Shown: positions 44,813 to 54,687 of the stretch, piece by piece
Position numbering within the stretch: position 1 is the stretch's first letter
Layout: each line of letters starts with the position of its first letter
DNA from: an uncultured Lachnospiraceae bacterium
GTDB taxonomy: Bacteria > Bacillota > Clostridia > Lachnospirales > Lachnospiraceae
Assembly: GCA_902476645.1 (NCBI GenBank)
Contig: CABSEG010000003.1
Span: 41,744-105,743 of the forward strand
Direction: 5' to 3'
DNA length: 64,000 nucleotides
The notes under the pieces: model-generated
The model's database searches: none
Told to the model about the DNA's origin: nothing
Seen by the model: only the letters and a program-made list of their open reading frames with translations
Position numbers and translations under genes: made by a program

Positions 44813-44860
44813 AACGAGCGTGATTGCACATACTAATCCCAAAAGAAAAGGGGGAGGCGT

Positions 44861-45904
44861 ATGTGGAACAAATATAAAAAGCCAGTACAGGTTGTGGGAA
44901 TTGCTCTGGCAGTGTACCTGGGAATCCGGTATCTGCTGCCCGGGGCGGCTCCCTTTTTTATTGCCTGGATTTTCGTGCGGTTAATGTACCCGGCTGCCAG
45001 CAGAATGGAGGCAAAATTTGGTGTCAAAAAGGAGTGGGTGACATTACTGTTTTTATTGGCGGGCCTGGGGCTTTTGGCGGTGGGAGGATGGTTCCTGGGG
45101 GTTAGTCTGCTTAAGCAGATTCGAAGTGTAATGGAACGCTTAGATGAGTACCGTCAGACTCTGGATGGAGTATTAGACCGCTGCTGTATGGCCGCAGAGC
45201 AGACCTTTGGGGTGGACGGGGAAGAGGTTCGGGCCTTTGTGGAACAAAATATTACACTGGCCGCAGAGCGGATGGAGGTCTACTTTGTGCCCAATCTGGT
45301 AAACTATTCCATGGAGTATGCAGGCTATCTGATCCGCTTTGTTGGGGCGTTTTTTGTGGTAGTGGTGGCGGTTTTGCTGCTTATGAAGGATTACGATGCC
45401 ATTGACAGAAAAATGGAGGCCTGGTCCGGGTATCAGAGGATGAAGCGGGTGGTGGCAAGGCTCTGGCGCATGGGCGGAGATTATCTGAAGGCCCAGGCCG
45501 TGATTATTTTAGTAGTTATTGTCCTGTGCGTGGTGGGGCTTTGGATTATGGGAAATCCCTATGCGCTTCTGGTGGGAATCCTGATTGGACTTTTGGATGC
45601 GCTGCCTTTTATCGGCACAGGTACGATTTTGCTGCCCTGGGCATTGATTCTGGTGATCCGAAAACAGTTTTTTCAGGCGGCCGTCTGCGCAACCCTGTTT
45701 TTGGCTTCCAGCACAGCCAGGGAACTTTTGGAACCCAAATTGTTGGGAAAACGGCTGGGCGTGTTTCCCATTGTCATAGCGGCCGCTGTGTACGTGGGCA
45801 TTTATCTATACGGAGTAGCCGGAGTTCTCTTCGGCCCGCTGACTTTACTGATCGTATCGGAGTGCGTTAAGGAACTCAACCAGCCGGGGGAAGAAAGGGA
45901 ATAG
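44861..45904 (+). CDS. AI-2E/PerM-family membrane protein, YtvI-like
   Basis: 347 residues with seven to eight membrane segments. The family words are GNPYALLVGILIGLLDALPFIGTGTILLPWA and LEPKLLGKRLGVFPIV. It resembles YtvI, a sporulation-associated member of the AI-2E transporter family in Bacillus and Clostridia. Transport substrate is not established. The Shine-Dalgarno GGGGGAGG is upstream. The gene is followed by the ileS leader. Confidence 0.82.
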   Translation: MWNKYKKPVQVVGIALAVYLGIRYLLPGAAPFFIAWIFVRLMYPAASRMEAKFGVKKEWVTLLFLLAGLGLLAVGGWFLGVSLLKQIRSVMERLDEYRQTLDGVLDRCCMAAEQTFGVDGEEVRAFVEQNITLAAERMEVYFVPNLVNYSMEYAGYLIRFVGAFFVVVVAVLLLMKDYDAIDRKMEAWSGYQRMKRVVARLWRMGGDYLKAQAVIILVVIVLCVVGLWIMGNPYALLVGILIGLLDALPFIGTGTILLPWALILVIRKQFFQAAVCATLFLASSTARELLEPKLLGKRLGVFPIVIAAAVYVGIYLYGVAGVLFGPLTLLIVSECVKELNQPGEERE

Positions 45905-45907
45905 AGC

Positions 45908-45936
45908 TTGACTTTTTAGAAGCTCTTACTTATAAT
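45908..45936 (+). promoter_or_regulatory. SigA promoter of ileS
   Basis: TTGACT (45908-45913), a 17-base spacer and TATAAT (45931-45936). It begins four bases after the preceding stop. Confidence 0.85.
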
Positions 45937-45944
45937 GAAACCAG

Positions 45945-46186
45945 CATATACGTGAAAAGACAGTGATGAAGAGAGTAGGGCCGCGAAAAAGTAACAGAGA
46001 GCCGGGGAGAGGTGGGAGCCCGGTACCCAGTAGGCGGCAGGAAGATCACTTCGGAGTCTCAGGCTGAAATGTACAGTAGGCCCTGACGGTATTCCCCCGT
46101 TACCGGGAACGCGTATGACAGTATGCAGTAACAGGTGGTTGCGAGGCAATAGGCTTTCGTCCTTTTACGGGGCGGAAGCTTTTTTG
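45945..46186 (+). promoter_or_regulatory. T-box leader of ileS
   Basis: The roughly 240-base leader starts with a Stem I type sequence (AAGACAGTGATGAAGAGAGTAGG). The candidate specifier is ATC (Ile) at 46045-46047. The T-box proper, AACAGGTGGTTGCGAGG, is at about 46128-46144. A terminator follows: GCTTTCGTCC (46153-46162) with GGGCGGAAGC (46170-46179), then TTTTTTG. Uncharged tRNA-Ile would stabilise the antiterminator. Confidence 0.88.
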
Positions 46187-46211
46187 TATGAAACAGAAGG
46201 AGACAGAGACT

Positions 46212-49200
46212 ATGTACGAAAAAGTACCTACAAATCTGAATTTTGTGGAGAGAGAGAAGAAAACCGAACAGTTTTGGGAAGATCATCATATTTTTGAAAA
46301 AAGCATTGACAACCGAAAAGAGGGGCAGACATACACCTTTTATGACGGTCCGCCCACGGCCAACGGAAAACCCCACATCGGTCATGTGCTTACCCGTGTG
46401 ATTAAAGATATGATTCCCAGATACCGGACCATGAAAGGGTACATGGTTCCCAGAAAAGCAGGTTGGGACACCCACGGACTTCCGGTAGAGCTGGAAGTGG
46501 AGAAGATGCTGGGCTTGGATGGGAAGGAACAAATCGAGGAGTACGGACTTGAGCCCTTTATCGCCCATTGTAAGGAGAGCGTTTGGAAATATAAGGGCAT
46601 GTGGGAGGACTTTTCTTCTACCGTGGGATTCTGGGCGGATATGGAACACCCCTATGTCACATATGAGAATGATTTTATTGAGTCAGAATGGTGGGCCCTG
46701 AAAAAGATTTGGGACAAGGGCCTTTTATATAAAGGCTATAAGATCGTGCCCTACTGCCCCAGGTGTGGTACCCCCTTGTCCAGCCATGAGGTGGCCCAGG
46801 GCTATAAGGATGTAAAGGAGCGCTCCGCTATCGCCAGATTTAAAGTAAAGGATGAGGACGCTTATATTTTGGCGTGGACTACCACCCCCTGGACGTTGCC
46901 CTCCAACGTGGCCCTTTGTGTCAATCCCAATGAGACTTATGTAAAGGTGAAAACCCAGGACGGTTATACTTACTATATGGCTCAGGCGCTTTGCGATCAG
47001 GTTCTGGGCGAGGGAGCCTATGAGATTCTGGAGACCTATGTGGGAACCGATTTGGAGTATAAGGAGTATGAGCCACTGTTTCCCTTTGTGGAGTTAAAGA
47101 AGAAGGCCTATTATGTGACCTGTGACACCTATGTTACTCTGACAGACGGCACCGGCGTGGTACATATCGCGCCAGCTTTCGGTGAGGATGACTCAAAGGT
47201 GGGCAGGAAGTATGATCTGCCCTTCCTGCAACTGGTGGACGAAAAAGGAGAGATGACGGCGGAGACGCCCTGGGCGGGGACTTTCTGCAAGAAAGCGGAT
47301 CCGTTAGTATTAAAGGATTTGGAGGAGAGGGGACTGCTATTATCCGCCCCGTTGTTTGAGCATAGTTATCCTCACTGCTGGAGATGTGATACGCCGCTGA
47401 TCTACTATGCGAGAGAGTCATGGTTTATCAAGATGACGGCAGTGAAGGAGGATTTGATCCGTAATAATAATACCATTCACTGGATTCCAGAGAGTATTGG
47501 AAAAGGTAGGTTTGGAGATTGGCTGGAGAATGTACAGGATTGGGGTATCAGCCGTAATCGTTATTGGGGAACACCTTTAAATATCTGGGAGTGTGAATGT
47601 GGTCATATGCATTCTGTCGGCAGTATTGAGGAGCTAAAAAGCATGTCTGACAATTGTCCGGAGGACATTGAACTGCACAGACCGTTTATCGACGCCGTAA
47701 CCATAAAATGCCCCAAGTGCGGGAAACAGATGCACCGGGTGCCAGAAGTAATTGACTGCTGGTTTGACTCAGGAGCCATGCCTTTTGCGCAGCATCATTA
47801 TCCCTTTGAAAATCAGGAAGTATTTGAACAGCAGTTCCCGGCAGACTTCATTTCGGAGGCTGTAGATCAGACCAGAGGATGGTTTTACTCTCTGCTGGCT
47901 ATCTCCACGCTGATCTTTAACAAGGCTCCTTACAAAAATGTCATTGTGCTGGGACATGTTCAGGATGAAAATGGACAGAAAATGAGCAAATCCAAGGGAA
48001 ATGCCGTAGATCCGTTTGAGGCTTTGCAGACCTATGGCGCAGACGCTATCCGCTGGTATTTTTATATCAACAGCGCTCCGTGGCTGCCAAATCGTTTCCA
48101 CGGCAAGGCCGTAGTGGAAGGTCAGCGCAAATTTATGGGCACCCTGTGGAATACTTACGCATTTTTTGTATTGTACGCGAATATTGACCAGTTTGACGCC
48201 ACAAAATATACTCTGGAATATGACAAGCTAAATGAGATGGATCGTTGGCTGCTGTCTAAGATGAATACACTGATTCAGGATGTGGATGATCACCTGGCAA
48301 ATTACAGAATTCCCGAAGCGGCCAGAGCCCTGCAGGATTTTGTGGATGATATGAGTAACTGGTATGTGCGCCGAAGCCGTGAGCGTTTCTGGGCCAAAGG
48401 AATGGAGCAGGATAAGATCAATGCCTATATGACTCTGTATGCCGCGCTGGTAAATGTGTGTAAGGTGGCGGCACCAATGATTCCCTTTATGACAGAGGAT
48501 ATCTACCGGAATCTGGTGTGCAGCATTGATAAAACGGCCCCGGAAAGTGTGCATCTGTGCGATTTCCCAAAGGCAGATACCGCTCAGATTGACAAGAAAC
48601 TGGAAGCAAACATGGATGAGGTGCGAAAAGTGGTAGTTATGGGACGTGCCTGCAGAAATACTGCCAACATTAAGAACCGGCAGCCCATTGCAAACATGTT
48701 TGTGAAAGCCCCCTTCCGGCTGGAGGGATATTTTGTACAGATCATCCGGGAGGAGCTCAATACCAAGAATGTGACTTTTACAGAGGATGTAAGAGACTTT
48801 ACTTCCTATACCTTTAAGCCCCAGTTAAAAACCGTGGGACCAAAGTATGGAAAACTGCTGGGGGGAATCCGGCAGGCCCTTTCCGCTCTGGACGGAAATG
48901 CCGCCATGGATGAGCTGAAGGCAAAAGGATCCCTTACGCTTGACATCCAGGGCCAGGAAGTTATATTATTAGAAGAAGACCTGCTGATTGATACTGCTCA
49001 GATGGAGGGGTATGTATCTGCCCAGGAGGGAGAACTGACGGTGGTTTTGGATACTAATCTGACTCCGGATCTGATTGAAGAAGGTTTTGTACGGGAGGTC
49101 ATCAGCAAGGTGCAGACCATGCGCAAAGAGGCAGGATTTGAAGTGATGGATAAAATCTGTGTTTATGCCATGGGAAATGAAAAAATTGAAAAGATTTGCC

Positions 49201-49328
49201 AGGATCACAGGGAAGAGATGAAATCAGAAGTACTGGCAAATGACATTACGTTAGGCTTGGCAAAAGGCTATGTAAAAGAGTGGAACATCAATGGAGAGAC
49301 TGTCACATTGGGCGTTGAGAAGCTTTAA
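46212..49328 (+). CDS. ileS: Isoleucyl-tRNA synthetase
   Basis: 1038 residues from the ATG at 46212, which has AAGGAG upstream; the ATG at 46188 abuts the T-box terminator. Class I signatures are PTANGKPHIGHV and GQKMSKSKGNAVDP. The editing domain (AWTTTPWTLPSN, TGVVHIAPAFGEDD) and the VIDCWFDSGAMPFAQ motif are present. Length and C-terminal zinc-free ending resemble the eukaryote-like IleS class. The T-box leader regulates it by Ile supply. Confidence 0.96.
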   Translation: MYEKVPTNLNFVEREKKTEQFWEDHHIFEKSIDNRKEGQTYTFYDGPPTANGKPHIGHVLTRVIKDMIPRYRTMKGYMVPRKAGWDTHGLPVELEVEKMLGLDGKEQIEEYGLEPFIAHCKESVWKYKGMWEDFSSTVGFWADMEHPYVTYENDFIESEWWALKKIWDKGLLYKGYKIVPYCPRCGTPLSSHEVAQGYKDVKERSAIARFKVKDEDAYILAWTTTPWTLPSNVALCVNPNETYVKVKTQDGYTYYMAQALCDQVLGEGAYEILETYVGTDLEYKEYEPLFPFVELKKKAYYVTCDTYVTLTDGTGVVHIAPAFGEDDSKVGRKYDLPFLQLVDEKGEMTAETPWAGTFCKKADPLVLKDLEERGLLLSAPLFEHSYPHCWRCDTPLIYYARESWFIKMTAVKEDLIRNNNTIHWIPESIGKGRFGDWLENVQDWGISRNRYWGTPLNIWECECGHMHSVGSIEELKSMSDNCPEDIELHRPFIDAVTIKCPKCGKQMHRVPEVIDCWFDSGAMPFAQHHYPFENQEVFEQQFPADFISEAVDQTRGWFYSLLAISTLIFNKAPYKNVIVLGHVQDENGQKMSKSKGNAVDPFEALQTYGADAIRWYFYINSAPWLPNRFHGKAVVEGQRKFMGTLWNTYAFFVLYANIDQFDATKYTLEYDKLNEMDRWLLSKMNTLIQDVDDHLANYRIPEAARALQDFVDDMSNWYVRRSRERFWAKGMEQDKINAYMTLYAALVNVCKVAAPMIPFMTEDIYRNLVCSIDKTAPESVHLCDFPKADTAQIDKKLEANMDEVRKVVVMGRACRNTANIKNRQPIANMFVKAPFRLEGYFVQIIREELNTKNVTFTEDVRDFTSYTFKPQLKTVGPKYGKLLGGIRQALSALDGNAAMDELKAKGSLTLDIQGQEVILLEEDLLIDTAQMEGYVSAQEGELTVVLDTNLTPDLIEEGFVREVISKVQTMRKEAGFEVMDKICVYAMGNEKIEKICQDHREEMKSEVLANDITLGLAKGYVKEWNINGETVTLGVEKL

Positions 49329-49348
49329 CGATCACAAGGAGGATTTGC

Positions 49349-51805
49349 ATGAGTAAGAAGTTCGACAAAAAAGCTTTTATCGAAAGTGTAAAGGATAATG
49401 TAAGGACGCTTTACCGCAAGACCATTGACGAGGCGACCCAGCAGCAAGTATTCCAGGCCGTATCTTATACGGTGAAAGATACGATCATTGACAACTGGCT
49501 AGCGACTCAGAAGCAGTATGAAAAGGACGATCCCAAGACTGTTTACTATATGTCCATGGAATTTCTGATGGGCCGGGCTTTGGGAAACAACCTGATTAAT
49601 CTGACGGAATACAAGGAAGTAAAGGAAGCTTTAGCCGAGATCGGGTTTGATCTGAATGTAATTGAAGACCAGGAGCCGGATGCGGCTTTAGGAAACGGGG
49701 GCCTGGGACGACTGGCTGCCTGCTTCTTGGATTCTCTGGCCACCCTGGGCTACAGCGCTTATGGCTGTGGTATCCGTTATCGCTATGGGATGTTTAAGCA
49801 GCAGATTCGCGACGGCTATCAGGTGGAGGTTCCGGATAACTGGTTAAAGGATGGAAACCCGTTTGAGCTTCGCAGACCGGAGTACGCAAAAGAAGTGAAA
49901 TTTGGAGGTTACGTGCGCGTGGAGTACGATCATACCACGGGACGCAATAAGTTTATCCAGGAAGGCTATCAGTCTGTACGGGCGATCCCCTTTGATATCC
50001 CGATTGTGGGATACAACAATCGTATTGTGAATACGCTGCGTGTCTGGGACGCGGAGGCCATTGATGACTTCCAGCTGGATTCCTTTGACAAGGGTGATTA
50101 CCAGAAGGCTGTGGAGCAGCAGAATCTGGCCAGAAATATCGTAGAGGTTCTTTACCCCAACGATAATCACTATGCCGGAAAAGAACTGCGTTTAAAACAG
50201 CAGTATTTCTTTATTTCTGCCAGCGTGCAGGCAGCAATTGCGAAATATAAGAAAAAACACAGTGATATCCGTAAATTTTATGAGAAAGCAACCTTCCAGC
50301 TGAATGATACCCATCCCACGGTAGCGGTGGCAGAACTGATGAGAATCCTGCTGGATGAGGAGGAGCTGACTTGGGAGGAAGCCTGGGATGTTACCACCAA
50401 GACCTGTGCTTATACGAACCATACGATTATGGCGGAAGCTTTGGAAAAGTGGCCCATTGAGTTGTTCTCCAGACTGCTGCCGAGAATCTATCAGATTATA
50501 GAAGAAATTAACCGCCGTTTTATCATTGAGATTCAGCAGAAATATCCGGGAAATCAGGAAAAAATCCGTAAGATGGCTATCATCTATGACGGCCAGGTCA
50601 AGATGGCGCATCTGGCCATCGCGGCAGGTTACTCCGTAAACGGTGTGGCAGAGCTTCATACGGAGATCTTGAAAAAGCAGGAGCTAAAGGATTTCTATGA
50701 GATGATGCCCGAGAAATTTAACAACAAGACCAATGGTATTACCCAGAGAAGATTCCTGCTTCACGCAAATCCCCTTTTGGCGGACTGGGTGACGGATCAC
50801 ATCGGAAATGAGTGGATCACAGATTTGCCTCAGATTGCCAAGCTGAAGATCTATGTGGATGACAAGAAGGCGCAGCAGGAATTTATGAATATCAAGTATC
50901 AGAACAAGCTGCGCCTGGCTAAATATATCAAGGAACACAATGGCATTGACGTGGATCCCAGATCGATTTTCGATGTGCAGGTAAAGCGTCTGCACGAGTA
51001 TAAGCGTCAGCTTTTGAATATCCTGCATGTAATGTATTTATACAATACCATCAAGGATCACCCGGAGATGGATTTCTATCCCAGGACCTTTATCTTTGGC
51101 GCTAAGGCGGCAGCGGGCTACCGGATTGCCAAGCTGACCATTAAGCTGATTACGTCCGTGGCAGACGTAATTAACAATGACAAGAGCATTAAGGGTAAGC
51201 TGAAGGTGGTTTTCATTGAGGATTACCGGGTATCCAACGCGGAACTGATTTTTGCGGCTGCGGACGTATCTGAGCAGATTTCTACGGCCAGCAAGGAAGC
51301 TTCCGGAACTGGAAACATGAAGTTTATGCTAAACGGTGCTCCAACTCTGGGAACCATGGATGGGGCCAACGTGGAGATTGTCCAGGAAGTGGGAGAGGAA
51401 AATGCTTTTATTTTCGGTCTGACAGCGGATGAGGTTATCAATTACGAAAACAACGGTGGGTATCATCCCATGGACTATTTCAACAATGATCAGGACATCC
51501 GCAGGGTGCTCATGCAGTTGATTAACGGCGAGTATGCTCCGGATGAGCCGGAGCGCTTCCGGGACCTGTACAACTCTCTGCTTAATACAAAGAGCAGCAG
51601 CAGGGCAGACACCTATTTTATTCTGGCAGATTTTAAGTCCTACGCAGAGGCTCAGAAGAGAGTGGAGAAGGCTTATCGTGACAGCGAGGGCTGGGCAAGA
51701 ATGGCGATGCTGAATGTGGCCAGCAGTGGAAAGTTTACCGCAGACCGGACCATTCAGCAGTATGTGGACGAAATTTGGCATCTGGATAAAGTGACTATTG
51801 AATAG
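49349..51805 (+). CDS. glgP: Glycogen/starch phosphorylase
   Basis: 818 residues. The family words are EDQEPDAALGNGGLGRLAACFLDSLATLGY, here cited as DAALGNGGLGRLAACFLDSL, plus NDTHPTVAVAELMR, VQVKRLHEYKRQLLN and the pyridoxal-phosphate site EASGTGNMKFMLNGAPTLGT. It releases glucose 1-phosphate from glycogen or maltodextrin. No other glycogen genes are adjacent. It is 20 bases after ileS and probably partly co-transcribed with it. A strong terminator follows. Confidence 0.96.
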   Translation: MSKKFDKKAFIESVKDNVRTLYRKTIDEATQQQVFQAVSYTVKDTIIDNWLATQKQYEKDDPKTVYYMSMEFLMGRALGNNLINLTEYKEVKEALAEIGFDLNVIEDQEPDAALGNGGLGRLAACFLDSLATLGYSAYGCGIRYRYGMFKQQIRDGYQVEVPDNWLKDGNPFELRRPEYAKEVKFGGYVRVEYDHTTGRNKFIQEGYQSVRAIPFDIPIVGYNNRIVNTLRVWDAEAIDDFQLDSFDKGDYQKAVEQQNLARNIVEVLYPNDNHYAGKELRLKQQYFFISASVQAAIAKYKKKHSDIRKFYEKATFQLNDTHPTVAVAELMRILLDEEELTWEEAWDVTTKTCAYTNHTIMAEALEKWPIELFSRLLPRIYQIIEEINRRFIIEIQQKYPGNQEKIRKMAIIYDGQVKMAHLAIAAGYSVNGVAELHTEILKKQELKDFYEMMPEKFNNKTNGITQRRFLLHANPLLADWVTDHIGNEWITDLPQIAKLKIYVDDKKAQQEFMNIKYQNKLRLAKYIKEHNGIDVDPRSIFDVQVKRLHEYKRQLLNILHVMYLYNTIKDHPEMDFYPRTFIFGAKAAAGYRIAKLTIKLITSVADVINNDKSIKGKLKVVFIEDYRVSNAELIFAAADVSEQISTASKEASGTGNMKFMLNGAPTLGTMDGANVEIVQEVGEENAFIFGLTADEVINYENNGGYHPMDYFNNDQDIRRVLMQLINGEYAPDEPERFRDLYNSLLNTKSSSRADTYFILADFKSYAEAQKRVEKAYRDSEGWARMAMLNVASSGKFTADRTIQQYVDEIWHLDKVTIE

Positions 51806-51815
51806 CAGATCTGAG

Positions 51816-51855
51816 AAAAAGAACTGTCGCAGGAAAGTGCGGCAGTTCTTTTTTT
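51816..51855 (+). terminator. Terminator after glgP
   Basis: AGAACTGTCGC pairs with GCGGCAGTTCT (11 bp with one G-U) and is followed by seven or more T. Confidence 0.93.
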
Positions 51856-51866
51856 ACTTTCGGTAT

Positions 51867-51874
51867 CATACATT
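51867..51874 (+). promoter_or_regulatory. Candidate SigE -10 element of the spoIID-like gene
   Basis: CATACATT at 51867-51874 fits the SigE -10 consensus and lies 36 bases before the start codon. The matching -35 is poor, so this is tentative. Confidence 0.35.
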
Positions 51875-51902
51875 TCTAAAAAACGAAAGGACAATCCTTT
51901 GT

Positions 51903-52814
51903 ATGAGAAGATGTTCCCGTTTTGTCTGGGGTTGCGTCGCCCTGGTAATCGTAATACTCTGCCTTATGGTTCATACTTATTTAAGCGGCAAAACCTATGT
52001 CACCGGCACTGAGGCGGTACCCCAATCCTACCTTTCTATTCAGACAGAAGAGGGAGTCAGGGAGATTGCGTTTGAAGAGTACGTGATTGGAATTACAGCA
52101 AAGCAAATCTCCGCAGACGCCAATGAACAGGCCAGAAGAGCTCAAATGATTCTTGCCAGAACAAATCTGCGAACACAGATGGAAAAGGAGCCGGAGACTT
52201 TGCCCTCTTTTGCCTATCTGACCCAAGCGGAGCTTAAGAGAGAGGGAACGGCAGAGATTTTTCAGGAAGATTCCCAAGCCACTGCGGCTCAGGTTCTGAA
52301 AGTGAACGGGGAATGTACCTACCTTCCCTATCATCGGGTGAGCGCAGGTAAGACGCGGGTGGGAAAAGAGGCGCTTCCGGGTCAGGGTTACGATTGGCTG
52401 ACGTCCAAGGATTGTTCAAGCGATCAGGAATCCTCTGATTATCTGGGGATTTTTTTATTTACGCCAGAGGAGCTGGAGGAAAAGTTAAACGCTGCTTGGC
52501 CAGGGGAATTGGAAGAAGGAACGGATATCAAAGAGCAGATAGAAGTGACTGAGAGGGACAGTGCGGACTATGTGTTGAGTGTGCAGGTGGGAACCAGGAA
52601 AGTACCAGGGGAGGAATTTTGTAAAGCTATGGGTCTGTATTCTCCGTGTTTTTATATAGAGGAGGCGGAGGATAAAATTCGTATTACCACAAAGGGTATG
52701 GGACATGGCCTGGGCCTTTCCCAATTTCAGGCGGAATTGATGGGAGAGGCGGGAGCGGGATATGCGGACATCCTGGCGGCCTTTTTTGAAGGAGGAGTTT
52801 TGGAAACCTTATAA
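51903..52814 (+). CDS. SpoIID/LytB-domain protein (stage II sporulation protein D-like)
   Basis: 303 residues from the ATG at 51903. The longer in-frame start at 51798 would overlap the glgP terminator. An N-terminal membrane segment (FVWGCVALVIVILCLMVHTY) is followed by the SpoIID domain: IAFEEYVIGITAKQI, RRAQMILARTNLRT and GHGLGLSQFQAELMGEAGAGYADI. SpoIID is a lytic transglycosylase that acts in engulfment. The usual catalytic Glu in the EMP word is replaced, since the aligned segment reads GITAKQI. The spoIIQ-like gene is next. Confidence 0.82.
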   Translation: MRRCSRFVWGCVALVIVILCLMVHTYLSGKTYVTGTEAVPQSYLSIQTEEGVREIAFEEYVIGITAKQISADANEQARRAQMILARTNLRTQMEKEPETLPSFAYLTQAELKREGTAEIFQEDSQATAAQVLKVNGECTYLPYHRVSAGKTRVGKEALPGQGYDWLTSKDCSSDQESSDYLGIFLFTPEELEEKLNAAWPGELEEGTDIKEQIEVTERDSADYVLSVQVGTRKVPGEEFCKAMGLYSPCFYIEEAEDKIRITTKGMGHGLGLSQFQAELMGEAGAGYADILAAFFEGGVLETL

Positions 52815-52876
52815 CAGAAATAAGAGAAAATGATGGAATGTATTTAAAATTGTAAAATAATCGCTGAGATCTTCTT

Positions 52877-52905
52877 GTATAATTCTGCCCATTCTGGCAA
52901 TGCTA
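52877..52905 (+). promoter_or_regulatory. Candidate SigF/SigG promoter of the spoIIQ-like gene
   Basis: GTATA (52877-52881), a 14-base spacer and GGCAATGCTA (52896-52905) approximate the forespore consensus GYATA, 15 bases, GGnnAnAnTR. The start codon is 38 bases downstream. Confidence 0.4.
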
Positions 52906-52942
52906 TGGTTGAACCAATTACTTATCTTATGAGGTGAAGACA

Positions 52943-53722
52943 ATGCAGAACAAGGATGGAAAGAAGTTTACGAGAAAGCAGGGGGCCATGCTGATATTAA
53001 GCCTCTGCCTGGTGGGCGCCGCCGCATTTACCACCTACTATACGATGCAAAAGGCGGAAAAGGAAAACGCGAAGGAACAACAGCTGGTGGACTTGAATGA
53101 AGAAGCAAAAGCAGAGGAGGAAACCCAGGCTGAGGAAGCAAATGCTTCTAACGCAGAGGCAGATATTCCCCAGGAGGAAACTGAAAAATTGGCCACAGAG
53201 ATGGATGTGGACCCTGCATCTTTGATCATCAACCAGGAGGTGCAGGACACGGTTCAGGAGGAGACAGAAGCTGCCGAGGCTGCCGCCAATATCCAACCAA
53301 CTGTGGCGTATGATGATGCTACGCCTCTTACCTGGCCGGTTGCAGGAACTGTACTCATGGATTACAGTATGGATGCCACAGTATACTTTGCCACGTTAGA
53401 TCAATATAAATACAATCCGGCTTTGATCATTGGGTCTGAGGTGGGAAATCAAGTGGTAGCGTCTGCAAAGGGAATTGTGGATTCTATCCAGGTGAATGAA
53501 GAGACGGGGACGACTCTGACTCTGAATTTGGGAAACAGCTATGAACTGGTATATGGACAATTAAAAGAAGTGGCAGTTTCAGAGGGAGACGTGGTGGAGA
53601 CGGGAACCCTGCTGGGATACGTAAGCGAGCCAACAAAGTACTACTGTGAAGAAGGAAGCAATTTATATTTTGAAATGAAAAAAGACGGTGCGCCGGTAGA
53701 TCCCTTTTTATATCTGGAGTGA
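52943..53722 (+). CDS. SpoIIQ-like membrane protein with degenerate M23 domain
   Basis: 259 residues from the ATG at 52943 (GAGGTG seven bases upstream; an in-frame GTG lies at 52934). An N-terminal membrane segment (GAMLILSLCLVGAAAFTTYY) is followed by a long Glu/Ala-rich linker (about residues 35-125). The LytM/M23 fold follows (TWPVAGTVLMDYSMD, GNQVVASAKGIVDSI, GNSYELVYGQL, GSNLYFEMKKDG). The zinc ligands of active M23 enzymes are missing: the HxH word reads YGQ and the last His is Tyr in LYFEM. Bacillus SpoIIQ is also inactive and acts as a forespore anchor. Neighbouring spoIID supports this call. Confidence 0.82.
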   Translation: MQNKDGKKFTRKQGAMLILSLCLVGAAAFTTYYTMQKAEKENAKEQQLVDLNEEAKAEEETQAEEANASNAEADIPQEETEKLATEMDVDPASLIINQEVQDTVQEETEAAEAAANIQPTVAYDDATPLTWPVAGTVLMDYSMDATVYFATLDQYKYNPALIIGSEVGNQVVASAKGIVDSIQVNEETGTTLTLNLGNSYELVYGQLKEVAVSEGDVVETGTLLGYVSEPTKYYCEEGSNLYFEMKKDGAPVDPFLYLE

Positions 53723-53727
53723 TAAAG

Positions 53728-53781
53728 AAGGCAGTGACTGCTAAATATGCCTAAGGCGATTTGGCAGTTGCTGCCTTTTCC
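53728..53781 (+). terminator. Terminator after the spoIIQ-like gene
   Basis: AAGGCAG pairs with CTGCCTT and an inner ACTGC/GCAGT stem extends it. A TTTTC tract follows. Confidence 0.8.
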
Positions 53782-53810
53782 TGTGCTTTTGCGATAAAGA
53801 CGAACCGGGT

Positions 53811-54548
53811 TCAGTAAAAGAGTGTCCTTTCCGGTACTCTTTTTTGCTTTTCAAGGAGAAAGTCATAGTAGTGGTTTTTTACCTGTGAGTACTTTCTTCG
53901 GCTGATGGGAATCGAATCTCCATTTTTTATGATAAATCTGTCAGATTCCAGTTTGTCTACTCCATTCAGATTGACAATCATTCCTCTGTTGCACAGAGTA
54001 AAATCCGGATGCGGCAGGAGCAGATTTTCCAATTCCTTCTGTGAGCAGCGCACTTGAAGTGGAAAATCAGATAGCCGGTAGATGAAAACTTTGTGACTAA
54101 AAAAGGCTGTGTAAAGTATGGAATACAGGAGCAGACGCTGCCCATCCGGCAGGGTGAGAATCTTTTGCGCTTCTAGTTCAAAAATATCCAGGTGCGTCAG
54201 CGCCAGCTTCAGAGCTGTCTGAGTACAAGGTTTCAAAAGGTAATAATCTATTCCAAGAGCGTAGCTTTCGCTGGCAAAATTATTGCTGGCAGTCAGGAAC
54301 ACCATTTTTATAACGGGATCCGTTTTACGGACCTTTTGAACCACCTGAATGCCATCAGGCTCACCAATCTGAATATCAAGAAAAAGAAGGTCAAAGAAAC
54401 CTTTTTGAAAGGAGTTTAGAAAATCCATTCCATTTGCGAACAGGCAGATGTTACTTGAGGGGATTCCCATCTCGCCCAAAAGAGTTTCTATCATGCCTGC
54501 CAAATGCTCCCGATCCATTTTGCTGTTGTCAATAATAGCGATTTTCAT
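53811..54548 (-). CDS. LytTR-family response regulator, second copy
   Basis: 245 residues. The receiver domain (KIAIIDNSKMDREHL, phosphoacceptor Asp in LLFLDIQIG) is followed by a LytTR domain (FIYRLSDFPLQVRCSQKELE, NRGMIVNLNGVDKLESDRF). It has no kinase partner nearby. It is divergent from the XRE regulator gene at 54782, and the 233-base gap must hold both promoters. It is only distantly similar to the LytTR protein at 4262. Confidence 0.88.
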   Translation of the reverse strand: MKIAIIDNSKMDREHLAGMIETLLGEMGIPSSNICLFANGMDFLNSFQKGFFDLLFLDIQIGEPDGIQVVQKVRKTDPVIKMVFLTASNNFASESYALGIDYYLLKPCTQTALKLALTHLDIFELEAQKILTLPDGQRLLLYSILYTAFFSHKVFIYRLSDFPLQVRCSQKELENLLLPHPDFTLCNRGMIVNLNGVDKLESDRFIIKNGDSIPISRRKYSQVKNHYYDFLLEKQKRVPERTLFY

Positions 54549-54687
54549 TTTAGGTATCTCCTGTCAATATCAGACAAATCTTATACGCCTGCTCCTCTCA
54601 TATGAAATACGTGTTTAAAAAACATGAATCTGTCAGGGCTTCATTGGCTGAGTAAGGTATATTACACTATATTTATTGTATAATAAA

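Noticed and set aside
52943..53722. Active M23 endopeptidase
   Set aside because: The metal-binding His and Asp residues are replaced by Tyr and other residues, so only the fold is retained.
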